Positions 1 to 8,617 are shown, counted from the stretch's first letter. The stretch: DNA of 11,977 nt from Saksenaea vasiformis B4078 (GCA_000697055.1 JNDT01001477.1:1-11977), one strand, 5' to 3'. Translations and numbers: made by a program. The notes: generated by a model from the letters alone, not told the origin.

Positions 1-686
1 GTGTATGCCTCGCTGTTGATCCTGCCCTCTACTACTTGGATAGGGCCAACTCCGCTTGCATCAAAGCAGGCCCATACCATCACCGAGCCTCCTCCGTATT
101 TCGTCGTTTCTTTTATGTGCTGTTCCATAAGTCCCTCTCCATCCTTCCGAAGGACGCGTTCTTTGCCATCGTTACCGATGACAAGGAATCTGGACTCATC
201 AGACCAGATTACCTTATCCCATTGCTCCTTTGTCCAATGGACGTGATCCTTTGCCCAAGCCAGTCGTTTCTCCTTATGCTTATCGGTCAGCTTGGGTCTA
301 CGGACAGGACGTCGCGAAGAGAAGCCAAAATCGTGTACCGCTTTGGCAAATGTTCTCAGTGACACCTTCATCAGGGTGTCGGAGAATATGGCGCCATGGA
401 CCTTCAGGGGCATTCGAGGATCGCGCCGAATATCTCGCTGAATAACTCTACATGACCGTTTGGAAATCTTTTTTGGTCTACCTGGTCTCGGCTTTGATAC
501 TGCAGAACCAGACTTTCTCACGTTTTCTACAATGCGTTGAACGGTTGCTCGACTGAGTCCCTTGGCCTTTGCAATCGCGCCATACGACATTCCTGCTTTG
601 TTCATTCCATAAATCGCGGCGCGTTCTTCTGGCGAAAACTCGGTATTAGGTTTGCGTGTATTGTTTGAAATATCTGTAAGCGACAT
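1..686 (-). CDS. Tc1-like transposase (partial, C-terminus off the window)
   Basis: Cut-and-paste DDE transposase that would bind the element's inverted repeats and move it into TA sites. The frame is open from ATG 684-686 to the window edge, 228 codons with no stop or intron. Residues about 16-60 form a Paired-like helix-turn-helix (FSPEERAAIYGMNKAGMSYG, then LSRATVQRIV). GRPKK at 69-73 is the AT-hook-like linker typical of Tc1 proteins, followed by a second helix-turn-helix-like stretch at about 75-125. The catalytic domain starts with the first Asp, D163, in VIWSDESRF and continues to VMVWACF (W205) and the glycine-rich segment after it. The second Asp (usual QDNAP) and the last acidic residue should lie to the left. 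Tc1 proteins are about 340 aa, so roughly two thirds is visible. It looks undamaged, so the copy may be young; activity cannot be judged without the rest. Confidence 0.95.
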   Translation of the reverse strand, partial: MSLTDISNNTRKPNTEFSPEERAAIYGMNKAGMSYGAIAKAKGLSRATVQRIVENVRKSGSAVSKPRPGRPKKISKRSCRVIQRDIRRDPRMPLKVHGAIFSDTLMKVSLRTFAKAVHDFGFSSRRPVRRPKLTDKHKEKRLAWAKDHVHWTKEQWDKVIWSDESRFLVIGNDGKERVLRKDGEGLMEQHIKETTKYGGGSVMVWACFDASGVGPIQVVEGRINSEAY

Positions 687-798
687 AGAGAACTTTTTTT
701 ATAATAATAAGAGGGAAAAAAGTACAAAAACTTTTGAGATATTAAGCTACAGATTGCGGAGTTTATTCAATTGCATGCACATTTTTTTCCTCGCAGTG
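1..798 (-). mobile_element. Tc1/mariner-type DNA transposon, 5' part
   Basis: The stretch holds a Tc1-like transposase frame read leftwards, about 112 bp of leader, and a plausible element end. Read on the minus strand, the end starts CACTGCGAGG directly after a TA dinucleotide (799-800). CACTG-like termini beside a TA target are usual for this superfamily. The other end and the rest of the transposase lie left of the window, so neither the paired inverted repeat nor the TA duplication can be confirmed. The element type is secure because of its protein; the exact right boundary is an inference. Confidence 0.8.
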
Positions 799-800
799 TA
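775..800 (-). repeat. candidate terminal inverted repeat and TA target of the Tc1-like element
   Basis: On the minus strand the sequence reads TA, then CACTGCGAGG, then an A-run and TGTGCATGCA. It sits about 110 bp before the transposase ATG, the usual distance for Tc1-like elements. A CACTG-type start next to TA fits the superfamily. The partner repeat is outside the window, so this rests on position and the terminal bases only. Confidence 0.45.
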
Positions 801-1359
801 GAGAAAAAAGAGGAAGAGGAAGAAGGAGAAAGTAATTAGAAAGAGAAGCTACTGTCACCTACAGTAATGACCAGACATGTTCAGGATGAGATGCCTTTTC
901 ATGCTACGGTAGTTGCAAGACGTGCACAACAGAGGCAGCTCCTCAAGAGAGCAGCGAAGTTTAAAGGAGGGTGCGCTCGCCGTCGTAATAAACATTTACT
1001 TTTCACCATGCTTCCTAAAGAGATCTACAGAACTATTGTTTATTGAATCATTTTTTACGCTACTCTAAGTAAGTCTTGCGTCTCTGAAGAGCCAATTTTG
1101 CGTTAAAGAAGAATTGAATATGCGGTCATTAATACATCAATTTTACGTCAGAAGATTAATCAACTTAACATGAACTTGGTCTTTCCAGTGGACGGAAAAT
1201 TTATTCGAGCAGCATAAAAAATAATTGCATGAACGTAAACATACCTATTTGGAAGCGCACACTTCATCTGGAAGTAACGCCGAATAAGTCTCAAATAGAC
1301 GCAAAAACCACAATTGCGCTTGGTGGCGATTCAAGTAAAACGGCTCTTCGTACGACAGC
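801..1359. other. intergenic stretch, no convincing gene
   Basis: The stretch begins with a purine-rich run (801-847, mainly GA and A tracts) just outside the Tc1-like element. It continues through moderately AT-rich sequence to the first plausible codon of the next plus-strand gene at 1360. Plus-strand open frames at 867-1046 and 1229-1447 are short and match nothing I recognise. The second overlaps the start of the orphan gene in another frame and is more likely its leader. No tRNA, tandem repeat or strong promoter was seen. Confidence 0.5.
867..1046 (+). CDS. possible 59-codon small ORF, unrecognised
   Basis: An ATG at 867 opens a frame of 59 codons ending in TGA at 1044-1046. The product would be basic, with an Arg/Gln/Lys-rich middle (RRAQQRQLLKRAAKFKGG). 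I know no family that matches. Nothing besides the length and the clean ends supports translation. It could be an unspliced first exon of something upstream of the orphan gene, or chance. Confidence 0.15.
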   Translation: MTRHVQDEMPFHATVVARRAQQRQLLKRAAKFKGGCARRRNKHLLFTMLPKEIYRTIVY

Positions 1360-2504
1360 ATGGGAATCAGTCCTCCGATTGAATTTTCTGGTGATCTGCC
1401 ACGCAGACAATTTTTCTCAGATCGCTGTGTTAACGAATGGCGGTTGATTGACTACATTCCGCAGAACAATGGGAAATCTCTACAGGCGATGTGCAATACC
1501 TACAAACAGGATCTCAATTGGCTACTTCGGCAGCGACTTCCTGCAGAAGTAAAGAGCTTCGTTGGTGAACTTCTCGAAGAGGCGAAGGTGATGAATAATG
1601 AACATTATAACACTATTTAACCGCGTGTACCAGAAAATGACTATGATGGACGTCAAGGATAGCCTGAATGATGCCACCATTGCTCAGAATTACACATTTA
1701 ATGCAGCAGTGAACGCACCGATTAACCAATATGCCGATACCATATACAACAAAGCGCGACTGAAAAGAGGTAAACTGTACCTACAACAACGATAAATTGA
1801 TAGATTGAGACATATGGTAGGGAACGCGAGGAGCAGGAGGATGATGACTGTCAAAGCAAGTATCAAACTATTGAGAGGGAAAACTCAGACATGGAGAAAT
1901 TTCAGGGAAACCTAGAGTTTACTTTATTCATGCTGAAACAGACTGACATTGTCGACGACGAGATGGCACCCGGTAGCCAGCCCAACAGCGAACTTTCGCA
2001 CATAAGCTGTAGCACCGTGGAGATCACCTTCTGGGACACGTGCCGCGAATTGTTAAGAGCAGCCGCAGAGGGTACGGAACTAAATGAATACAGGTACCTA
2101 CGGGAAGCCATTAAGAAAACGAACATATTTGATAGCAGCTTACTTCTTACTTCTTCTGTACCATAGTCCCGAACGTCATGGGATTGTCATATGTAGTGAT
2201 CACATAATACAACAAGTAGGCAGTGTCACATCAGAGGTATACGATAAGGTAGTCGAAGATCATTCGGAAAATTGCAAATTTAGATTTACTGCTGGTGAAA
2301 TATTCGAGGAACAGGAAGAATACATTCAGTGGGTGCTAACGGCAGTAAGTAATACCAAAAGGAAAACAACCACCTATGTTCTTAAATCAACTATCGTTAT
2401 GATAGGATTCTGGACAGATGCTGAAAGAAGCAAAATCAGTGATAAGACAAGCAACTGGTGACAGGAAGATGGATTTTCTCGCCGATATGCTGCTATATAT
2501 ATAA
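1360..2504 (+). CDS. unrecognised spliced gene, five exons, about 306 aa
   Basis: Proposed exons are 1360-1587, 1634-1776, 1821-2093, 2167-2344 and 2406-2504. The four introns are 46, 44, 73 and 61 nt. Two start GTACCT, one GTAAGT and one GTGATG, and they end CAG, TAG, TAG and TAG. With them removed, all five pieces join in one frame of 307 codons including TAA, which chance would rarely give. The intron sizes match those of the well-identified genes further on. The product begins MGISPPIEFSGDLPRRQFF and has an amphipathic, Leu/Glu-rich first third. A charged stretch follows around 125-145 (EREEQEDDD), then helix-like C-terminal segments ending near FLADMLLYI. I see no signal peptide, membrane segment or catalytic motif. 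I do not recognise the family. The start could lie upstream in another exon, and the first intron (GTGATG) is the weakest. It might be a lineage-specific gene or cargo of a mobile element. Confidence 0.5.
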
Positions 2505-2833
2505 GCTCCTCAGGATCTTACGGATATTGTCCCGAAGTCCCGAAGTCCCGAAGCCCGTCTCGTCCCGACAGACACCTTCATCCCTTGGGACATATTGTGT
2601 CTCGATTCTGATATCCCGTTAAGAACCTCAGAAATGTAAACCATATACGCATTTCAATTCTCTTCCCTTTGCATGTTGCGACAAACCTCTTTGCATTTGC
2701 TGATGTAAAAAATAAAATAAAAATTGCTATACTTTTTAAATATCCATCTGAGCTAGAGGATGACATATGGCTTCAGAAACGTGTGATCCATCGGGAATAC
2801 CTTATTGGTCTCGCCTGACTGAGCTTCGCTTCC
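2505..2833. other. intergenic stretch between the orphan gene and the orphan fragment
   Basis: Directly after the orphan gene's stop comes a short GC-rich tandem repeat (described separately), then ordinary AT-rich sequence. The minus-strand open frame at 2578-2766 has no supporting motif or splice context. Nothing else could be identified. Confidence 0.5.
2530..2571. repeat. three tandem TCCCGAAG units plus related TCCCG copies
   Basis: Three perfect 8-bp units TCCCGAAG run from 2530 to 2553 and are followed by CCCGTCTCGTCCCGACAG. On the minus strand this is a series of CGGGA/CGGGC cores with GACGAGACGGG. That resembles the CGGGA cluster with GCGAGACGGGAC near 9400, beside the hAT transposase. 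It may be the remnant of a related hAT terminus or a short non-autonomous copy. Confidence 0.6.
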
Positions 2834-3178
2834 TCAGAACGTATGTGGGGGAATCTTGTTCCATGTGATCCAATTGCGTCTATTGTCGCAGAGAATACGG
2901 GGAGCTGCTCCAGTAGGCAATGCATTATATCTGTAGGCTTGCCATGTCATACTTTTTCTGCAGCTCATTATTAGGTCGAAGAGTCTTCGTTCAGTCAGTT
3001 CTATAGGGAATATATTTTATGGACTGTGCACTATCATTTAAACTTGATTCGCTTTACTTTCGTCGTATATCGACTCTATGTAGTATCCCACAGGGTCTGC
3101 GCAAAGTAGGTGGACAAAGGACGGACAGTCGTGACTTTTGTCATGGCGTGCCTTGAAGCCAAAAGTCAACGTTCGTTA
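2834..3178 (-). pseudogene. 3' part of an unrecognised gene, apparently lacking its 5' end
   Basis: Two minus-strand blocks join through a good intron. The upstream block, open from about 3175, ends at 3058. The intron is 3057-3001 (57 nt, GTAAAG to CTATAG). The last exon is 3000-2834, ending TGA. The joined frame gives about 94 residues with a protein-like composition: TFGFKARHDKSHDCPSFVHL, then CADPVGYYIESIYDEKLTER, and near the end NRRNWITWNKIPPHTF. Upstream the frame meets TAA at 3178-3176. No splice site or ATG reconnects it before the PTH2 first exon on the other strand. I do not recognise the family. It may be a truncated gene, a dispersed-repeat fragment, or a live gene with an exon I missed that overlaps PTH2 in antisense. 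Confidence 0.4.
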
Positions 3179-3210
3179 CTGGTATTCTTGCTTAGTTTCC
3201 GTCAAACATC

Positions 3211-4079
3211 ATGGGTCAAAGCATGTATCAGTCGCTACTCACAACCGAAGTTGCGGTTACAGCCATTATATCCGTGTTGACAGGATTCCTCATCGGAAAG
3301 CAATGTACTGCAGCGAAAGTAGGAGAAGGCGTGCTTTGTTTACAAGTCATTTAGAATTTTGTCTTAGCATGTCGACGAGACCCCAAAGAAAGAAAATGTA
3401 GAATCGGACGAGGATGAGGAAGAGGAGCTCGATGAATTACCTTCGGGTACATTAGACGTCTCCAAATACCAAGACTATAAAATGGCACGTTGCTACCAAA
3501 GAGACAAAAAAATTTTTTACTGACGGTGTGATACACAGGTGCTGGTGGTTCGCACGGATCTTGGAATGACTAAAGGCAAAATTGCGGCACAGGTAAAGTC
3601 TAAAAGAAACCTTTTTTCTTAGCTTAATTCTGTGATGGCGCAACAGTGTGGCCATGCAACTTTGGCGTGTTACAAGGCTACAAATAGATCGAACCCAGAG
3701 GTAACATAGACTTGATACAACTGTAGCTGAGCTCGCTATTCATGACAGATCTTGCGTAAATGGGAACGCTCAGGCCAGGCCAAGGTCGCCTTGAAGTGTG
3801 AAAGCGAAGAAAAACTGTAAGAACTTTCTTGTTCTAGGATCCCTCACCAAATGTGCTGTTTAGTTTGGAATTACAAGCTGTAGCACTCAGTCTAAACCTG
3901 ACAGCTCAGAGTATTCAGGACGCTGGACGCACTCAAATTGCTGCAGGATCAAGAACCGTTTTAGGCATTGGACCAGGTACGATAATAAAAGCGGGTGGTT
4001 ACGAGTATTGATTAATCCTTATCAATTAGGGCCCATCGAGTTGATTAATGAAGTGACAGGCCATTTGAAACTTCTGTAG
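3211..4079 (+). CDS. PTH2: peptidyl-tRNA hydrolase 2 (PTH2/Bit1 family)
   Basis: Cleaves the ester bond of peptidyl-tRNAs that drop off ribosomes, freeing tRNA for reuse. Exons: 3211-3318, 3368-3484, 3539-3592, 3647-3700, 3749-3816, 3864-3976, 4030-4079; they join in frame to 187 aa (human PTRH2 has 179). Residues about 9-30 form a hydrophobic N-terminal anchor ([20 protein letters not shown]), as in eukaryotic PTH2 tied to the outer mitochondrial membrane. An acidic linker follows at 42-58. The catalytic domain runs from [20 protein letters not shown] (73-92) through [12 protein letters not shown] to [14 protein letters not shown] (150-163), TVLGIGPGP (165-173) and the C-terminal TGHLKLL. 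These are the diagnostic PTH2 blocks, with Lys87/Lys89, His96, Asp153 and Thr157 kept. Intron 2 (3485-3538) appears to be GC-AG. The gene converges on the Lhs1-like gene, with 207 bp between the two stops. Both family and model are secure. Confidence 0.95.
3485..3538 (+). other. non-canonical GC-AG intron (PTH2 intron 2)
   Basis: The 54-nt intron starts GCACGT, has TACTGAC as a good branch site about 14 nt before the end, and finishes with ATACACAG. It gives [12 protein letters not shown] in frame, which matches the conserved YKM-ILVVR junction of PTH2. The nearest GT donors (3489 and 3454) break the frame. A GT at 3458 keeps the frame but deletes the conserved YKM. Confidence 0.75.
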
Positions 4080-4286
4080 TCAATACACTATGCTGATCGT
4101 AATACATGCTTTTTGTACCAATAACCAGATTAGTCTACACAGCACTGTTTAACTGTTGCTAGTGATCTCGTATACAAGATGTGACAGATTTTGTCATGAA
4201 TCTTACTGTTTTTTTTCTTCTAAAACGTGAAATGTACAATGTCATTCCATTTCTTCGCTATGTGTGCTCAGATGCAAATAGGCTAC
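4080..4286. terminator. convergent 3' intergenic region of PTH2 and the Lhs1-like gene
   Basis: These 207 bp lie between two convergent stop codons, so both transcripts should be cleaved and polyadenylated here or overlap as antisense tails. The stretch is AT-rich with a T-run at about 4209-4216. No clear AATAAA was assigned, so the poly(A) sites themselves were not located. Confidence 0.4.
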
Positions 4287-7200
4287 TTATAGCTCGTCAT
4301 GGGAATGATCCCCGCTTTCGGTAGGAGGTTGATCATCAGTTGTAGATTCGTTTTTGTCTTGCGTTTCGTTCTTTTCTGGTTCTTCCTCTAGCTTCTTAGT
4401 CACTTTAGGCTTCTTCTTACGCTTCAATTTAGATAAAGCAACGTCCACTTCACTGGTTTTGTTTTCGATTTCGGAAACAGTGAGAATGGGATCAACATGG
4501 TCCGCTAACAACTTCTGAGCAGCGGTCTTCTCGACTTTCCATTCTTCGACGTCCTTCGCAGTTGTCGAGAGACCGTCCAGTTCTTCTTCCGTATGATAAC
4601 GTTCTTCACCAAGAGCAAGCATAGCAGCCACAAAGTCGCGCGCTTCTTGAATGGTGCTTTCAAGCTTCGAAAGCTTCTCACCGCGGTTAAGATATTCAAA
4701 TCGACGTTGTGTAATGGGCTTCTCAAGTTTTCTAGGAATGGATGTGAGCTACTCTGTGAAAAGGGGTACGCTAGAATTCACTTACTGAAGATTCTTAAGT
4801 CGCTCGATATATGCGGTCGTTTCAGCATGTTCACCTTCGTCATAGAGCCAGTCAGAAGTCTCAGAGAGCTGTTCTCGTAGGACTTCTCGCTCTTCTTCAG
4901 TCGATACAGTTTCTACGGTGTTGTCATACAAGTAGTCCTGGATACGATAGACGAAGGACTCCAATCCATTGCGCGACTCTTCACGCAATCGTCGCTTCTT
5001 GTCCAGGTGATCAAGATCACGGATTCTGCACAAAGGATAGCCATGTTAAATTCAGACACATGGAGATGGAAGACGTACCTTCGTTGTGCTTCAATCTTAG
5101 CTTCCTTTGTCATAGGAATGGCACCAGTTGGGGTGAATACAATATCTAAAGGAACCTTGACAACAGTAGACTTCTTTTCCTTGGTCTCTGCGTTATTTAT
5201 GTCAGTGACATTCTGCGGCTCTACTGGGGTAGAATCTGTCTGGTTTTGCTGACTACCGTTGTCCGTCTCCTGTTGCAGGGTAAATAACGCTTCGTGATAT
5301 GAGCTGTCATCTCACCTCAGAGCCAACATCTGAAACTTTCTTTTCCTTTTCTTCCTTAGAGCCAAAGAAAGATTTGACCTTATCTGTAGTTTCAAATGTC
5401 AACTTTGCTACAGCCTTTAGTCCAAATTGTTATTACCTGTGAAAGTGGGCTTGTCGTTCTCATTCGTTTCAATGGTGACAAATGCCTCAGGAACGGATAA
5501 TATACCAGATTCTGACATCTCAATGGAGACACGAACCTTGGGAGGCTTATCAGAAGCTCTGACATCTTCTGGATACTTCTCCAGTGCAGCTGCAAGACCA
5601 GAAACCTTGACCTTGGCGATCTTATCAAGTCCAATTTCCCTGAAGAGCAATTGATTAGTATATTTACCTTAGTAATTTAGTACTTACTTATCCTGCTCTT
5701 CTGCCGTTTTGGCATACGCGATATCGAACTCAAAGTCAGTTTGACGTTTGAAAGTCATAATTTTGCGCGTGCCAATGGAACCGAATTCGTTGAAAAGAGT
5801 AACTCGAGTCATTTTCTTCTCTGTACAAAAAATTAAGTCTCACAGCTGATTCAGTCATGTTAGTTTACCTTGATCGTTTTCGGTTTCAGCTTCATAAGTG
5901 ACTTCAATGGGGAAGATTGTAACATCCTTGATCTTAATCTGTTTGGTGAGACGGAATTGATTGCTGAGTGAAGCACCACGGAATGCCGCGCCTTTATGAC
6001 AAGTTAGCATGGACAAACAAACAAACAAATAGTTACCTAAGACGGCTGCTTCATCTGCATTGACATTCTTTGCAATTTTTTGACTATTTGCAATAGTTAG
6101 CATAATTAACAACGATTGCGAGATACTTGCAGTCCCATCACAGCAGCTAGATCGTTCTGCACAGCGGGAATACGCACGCTTCCGCCAACAAGCACGAGAG
6201 ACTTAATATCGTCCTGCGAATTATCACAATTCAATTATATAATTACATTATTGTTTTCCCGCTACGTACCACTTTCATGTTTGCTGCCTCCAAAGCAGAT
6301 TGGATAGGACCTTGGACACGGCTCAACAAATCTTTGCTCATATTCTCCAATTCAGCGCGGGTAACCTTCATCTTGAAATCGATGTTTTCGTGCAGACTTT
6401 CGACCTACATATTACTTAGTATGTGTTCATATTTTCCTTTACACTCTTACAGAAGCCGTCATCTCCGTGTTGGCGCTCAGGATCATTTTCACTCTATTTG
6501 CCTCCTTCAACAGTCGGGTCATGGCACCATCTGAATCATAGATGCTGGTTTTCACGGTATCTTTATGCTTCTTCATAAATCCATCAGCAAGGTGTTTTAA
6601 TAATCGCATGTCGAATTCATGTCCACCCAAAGTTCGATCAAATCCAACCGATTTCACTTCCAACTGTGGGGCCGTACGGGTCTTTTTTCCTTCCTTGACC
6701 TCAACATTGGAAAAGGAGACAACTGATGCCACAGTGGAACCAGCCCCCATGTCATAGAAGATATGGTACTCAGGAGTGTTTGTAAACTGACGATTGACCG
6801 CATAGTTAAGAGCAACTAGACGTTTTTTGTTTTGATTAGACAAATAATCCAACCACAATACCGTTGGCCATTACAAGAACTTACCAGCAGTTTCGTCATG
6901 GATCAGCGACAACACATTCAGTCCAGCTAGTTCTGCTGCATCCAAGATAGCTTGTCTCTCGTATTGGGTCATGAAAGGAGTTACCTAAGTAGGTTACGCT
7001 GTTAATCACGCTCAAAGCTTTAAATTTAGGCAACTTACTGTGATAACAACATCTTTTACATCTTCACCAGCCGTATTGACGGCCTGTTGTCTAGCATTTT
7101 GGAATTGGTACGCAATAAGCTCTTCAACCGACAAATCGACAGTGTCGTTATGGCGGAACAGGGGCGTATTGCGATAAGGATCAGCAATCATATTATTCAT

Positions 7201-7598
7201 AAACCGTTGGCGATATTCAGCCGAATGTTTGTCATTGTATGGTTTTCCAGCGATAGATTTCAGGTTAAAGTACGTCAAGTGTGGAAAACGTCCGGCCTAC
7301 GTGGCAAGGCGATCCTGTCAGTGGGACATATGGAGATAACGTGTGAATTACTCACCAAACTGATGGCGTCCGAGCCATAAACACGCTCATTATCACGGAT
7401 TGTGACAACGGCTTGAGTTTTTCTCTTCGAGTCCTTGTTCAAAGCGACATCTAGCGGTATGCCTGGCTTAATAAGACCAACTTTAAACCATTCAGTGCCG
7501 TAATCTATTGACATCACAGCAGCTTGCGCGCCATTATCTATACTAATGGCAACGAAGACATATGCGAATAACAATCCGCAAAGCCAACGAGATGTCAT
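4287..7598 (-). CDS. LHS1: ER-lumenal large HSP70 chaperone, Lhs1/GRP170 (HYOU1) type
   Basis: HSP110-class chaperone of the ER lumen, known as a nucleotide-exchange factor for Kar2/BiP that supports protein import and folding. Exons: 7598-7356, 7296-7039, 6984-6885, 6815-6451, 6404-6270, 6213-6131, 6083-6037, 5991-5869, 5820-5688, 5639-5437, 5383-5316, 5269-5079, 5025-4786, 4731-4287. They join in frame to 877 aa; yeast Lhs1 has about 880. Residues 1-27 are a signal peptide (hydrophobic core, AQA-A cleavage). ATPase-domain motifs: [18 protein letters not shown] (29-46), [13 protein letters not shown] (220-232), [14 protein letters not shown] (373-386) and [15 protein letters not shown]. The usual GGxTR is GGSVR here. 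A beta-sandwich, acidic insert, helical region and Lys/Glu-rich tail follow, ending in the retrieval signal HDEL. There are thirteen introns of 45-69 nt. Start: the ATG at 7598 directly precedes the signal peptide; an in-frame GTG lies upstream. Identification is secure; exon 11's start could shift by 8 codons. Confidence 0.95.
6084..6130 (-). other. non-canonical GC-AG intron (Lhs1-like intron 6)
   Basis: The 47-nt intron starts GCAAGT, the classic consensus of GC-AG introns, has GCTAAC as branch site and ends AAATAG. Its use gives [19 protein letters not shown], exactly the HSP70-family sequence. A GT donor four bases further in, joined to the same acceptor, shifts the frame. With a later AAG acceptor that donor stays in frame but loses the conserved KIAK. 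Confidence 0.85.
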
Positions 7599-7653
7599 TG
7601 TCGAAAAAATCAGCCTCAGGGGAAAGAAAAGCGTGGTTTGTCTGCACACGAAA

Positions 7654-7791
7654 TCACTGGTTGTTGAATGAAATGTTTACGGCGCTTGAATTTCTTTTTG
7701 CGTCAGTTGATTCTATTTCATCTACCGACATGACAGTTACCAAATGAATAGCTGCTACTTCTTTCGGTATAGCAGGTGATTTTGAAGCCAT
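7654..7791 (-). promoter_or_regulatory. possible upstream ORF (45 codons) in the Lhs1-like leader
   Basis: An ATG in a favourable context (A at -3, G at +4: CATAAATGG) opens 45 codons on the same strand as the chaperone gene. It ends in TGA at 7656-7654, 55 nt before the chaperone ATG. The peptide begins MASKSPAIPKEVAAIHLV and reads like protein but matches nothing I know. An 8-codon ATG frame ends just before it. If the mRNA starts upstream of 7791, this could limit translation of the chaperone. The transcription start is unknown. It could also be a separate tiny gene. Confidence 0.35.
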
Positions 7792-7903
7792 TTATGAGTA
7801 ATCAGAGAAAACCAGCATTTTATTCCTTGTTTATCCTGTTTTGCTATTGCAATTCTGCAAAAGAAATTTACAAGTTTTAACAAGTGCGCTGTGGACGTAA
7901 TTC

Positions 7904-7917
7904 ATTGGTAGACGTGG
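7904..7917 (-). promoter_or_regulatory. weak candidate stress-response element of the Lhs1-like promoter
   Basis: Read towards the chaperone gene, CCACGTC is followed four bases on by CCAAT, about 310 bp before the ATG. ACGTG/CCACG cores beside CCAAT recall ER-stress elements known from animals, and GRP170-type genes are unfolded-protein-response targets. The spacing and order differ from the animal consensus, and fungal Hac1 sites vary. It may well be chance. Confidence 0.15.
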
Positions 7918-8591
7918 TTCTCTCGCAACCTACCGTCCATATTTGGCGATCATCCGACACCCTGGTTCCCGACGATAATACTGCTGAATTTGTTTACTGT
8001 ATAATGTTTTACCTGACTGCGTATTAGCATACAAACGTCTGACTGATCATTTCACACGAGACCTATTTGTTCTGATTATTGTACGCTCGAAATTTTTATC
8101 TTTTTTAATGAGTACATCCGCAATATATTTGATCAGCCTTTTTTCCGTTTACCCCGCACGTACTATAAATGGAGAGTGACCCTTGTGCCTCTTGCCAGGA
8201 TCTTACACATTACTTCTACTTAGCGCTGAATAGGGAATAAGATGCGCCTTGCAGTATAATCATTTCATAAAACCACCAGTTCTAGCATTCACTTACTTCA
8301 TCTAGAAATGACAAAGTTTAACGCAGTGGCTGTATCATGGATGATCACTAAACGGCATATCTGATTACACGAAGGGTGCTGCAAAACTACTTGTATAAAT
8401 GCTTCTCACAATTCAATGAATAAACATTAAGAAATATTAGGGTATAACAGTACAATCTTCTCTTAGTTATTTCAAGCCGTCTCAAACGGTCTTTTCCAAA
8501 GGGTTTTCTTTTATTTCTCAAGCCGCCTTTTATCGCTCCGCCTCCATTGGCTATTATCAAAAAAACTACCGTCAACCAGAATTTATCGATT

Positions 8592-8617
8592 CTTTTTCTT
8601 TTCTTTTCTTTTCTTTT
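8592..8617. repeat. TTTTC microsatellite, about five units
   Basis: A C-T5 start is followed by four further CTTTT units without interruption. It sits in non-coding sequence and is likely length-polymorphic. Confidence 0.9.

Noticed and set aside
1..445. Plus-strand open frames at the left edge
   Set aside because: They are shadows of the Tc1-like transposase coded on the minus strand.
3138..3401. Plus-strand 87-codon frame over the PTH2 start
   Set aside because: It is out of frame with PTH2 exon 1 and reads through an intron. No motif supports it.
5408..5436. 29-nt version of intron 10 in the Lhs1-like gene (acceptor at 5408)
   Set aside because: It is too short for splicing when compared with the 45-69 nt range of its neighbours. 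The acceptor at 5384 gives 53 nt and also keeps the frame.
7315..7355. 41-nt version of intron 1 of the Lhs1-like gene ending at CTGACAG
   Set aside because: Exon 2 would then run into an in-frame TAG. The CGTAG acceptor at 7297 gives a 59-nt intron and the family sequence [15 protein letters not shown] is then the branch site.
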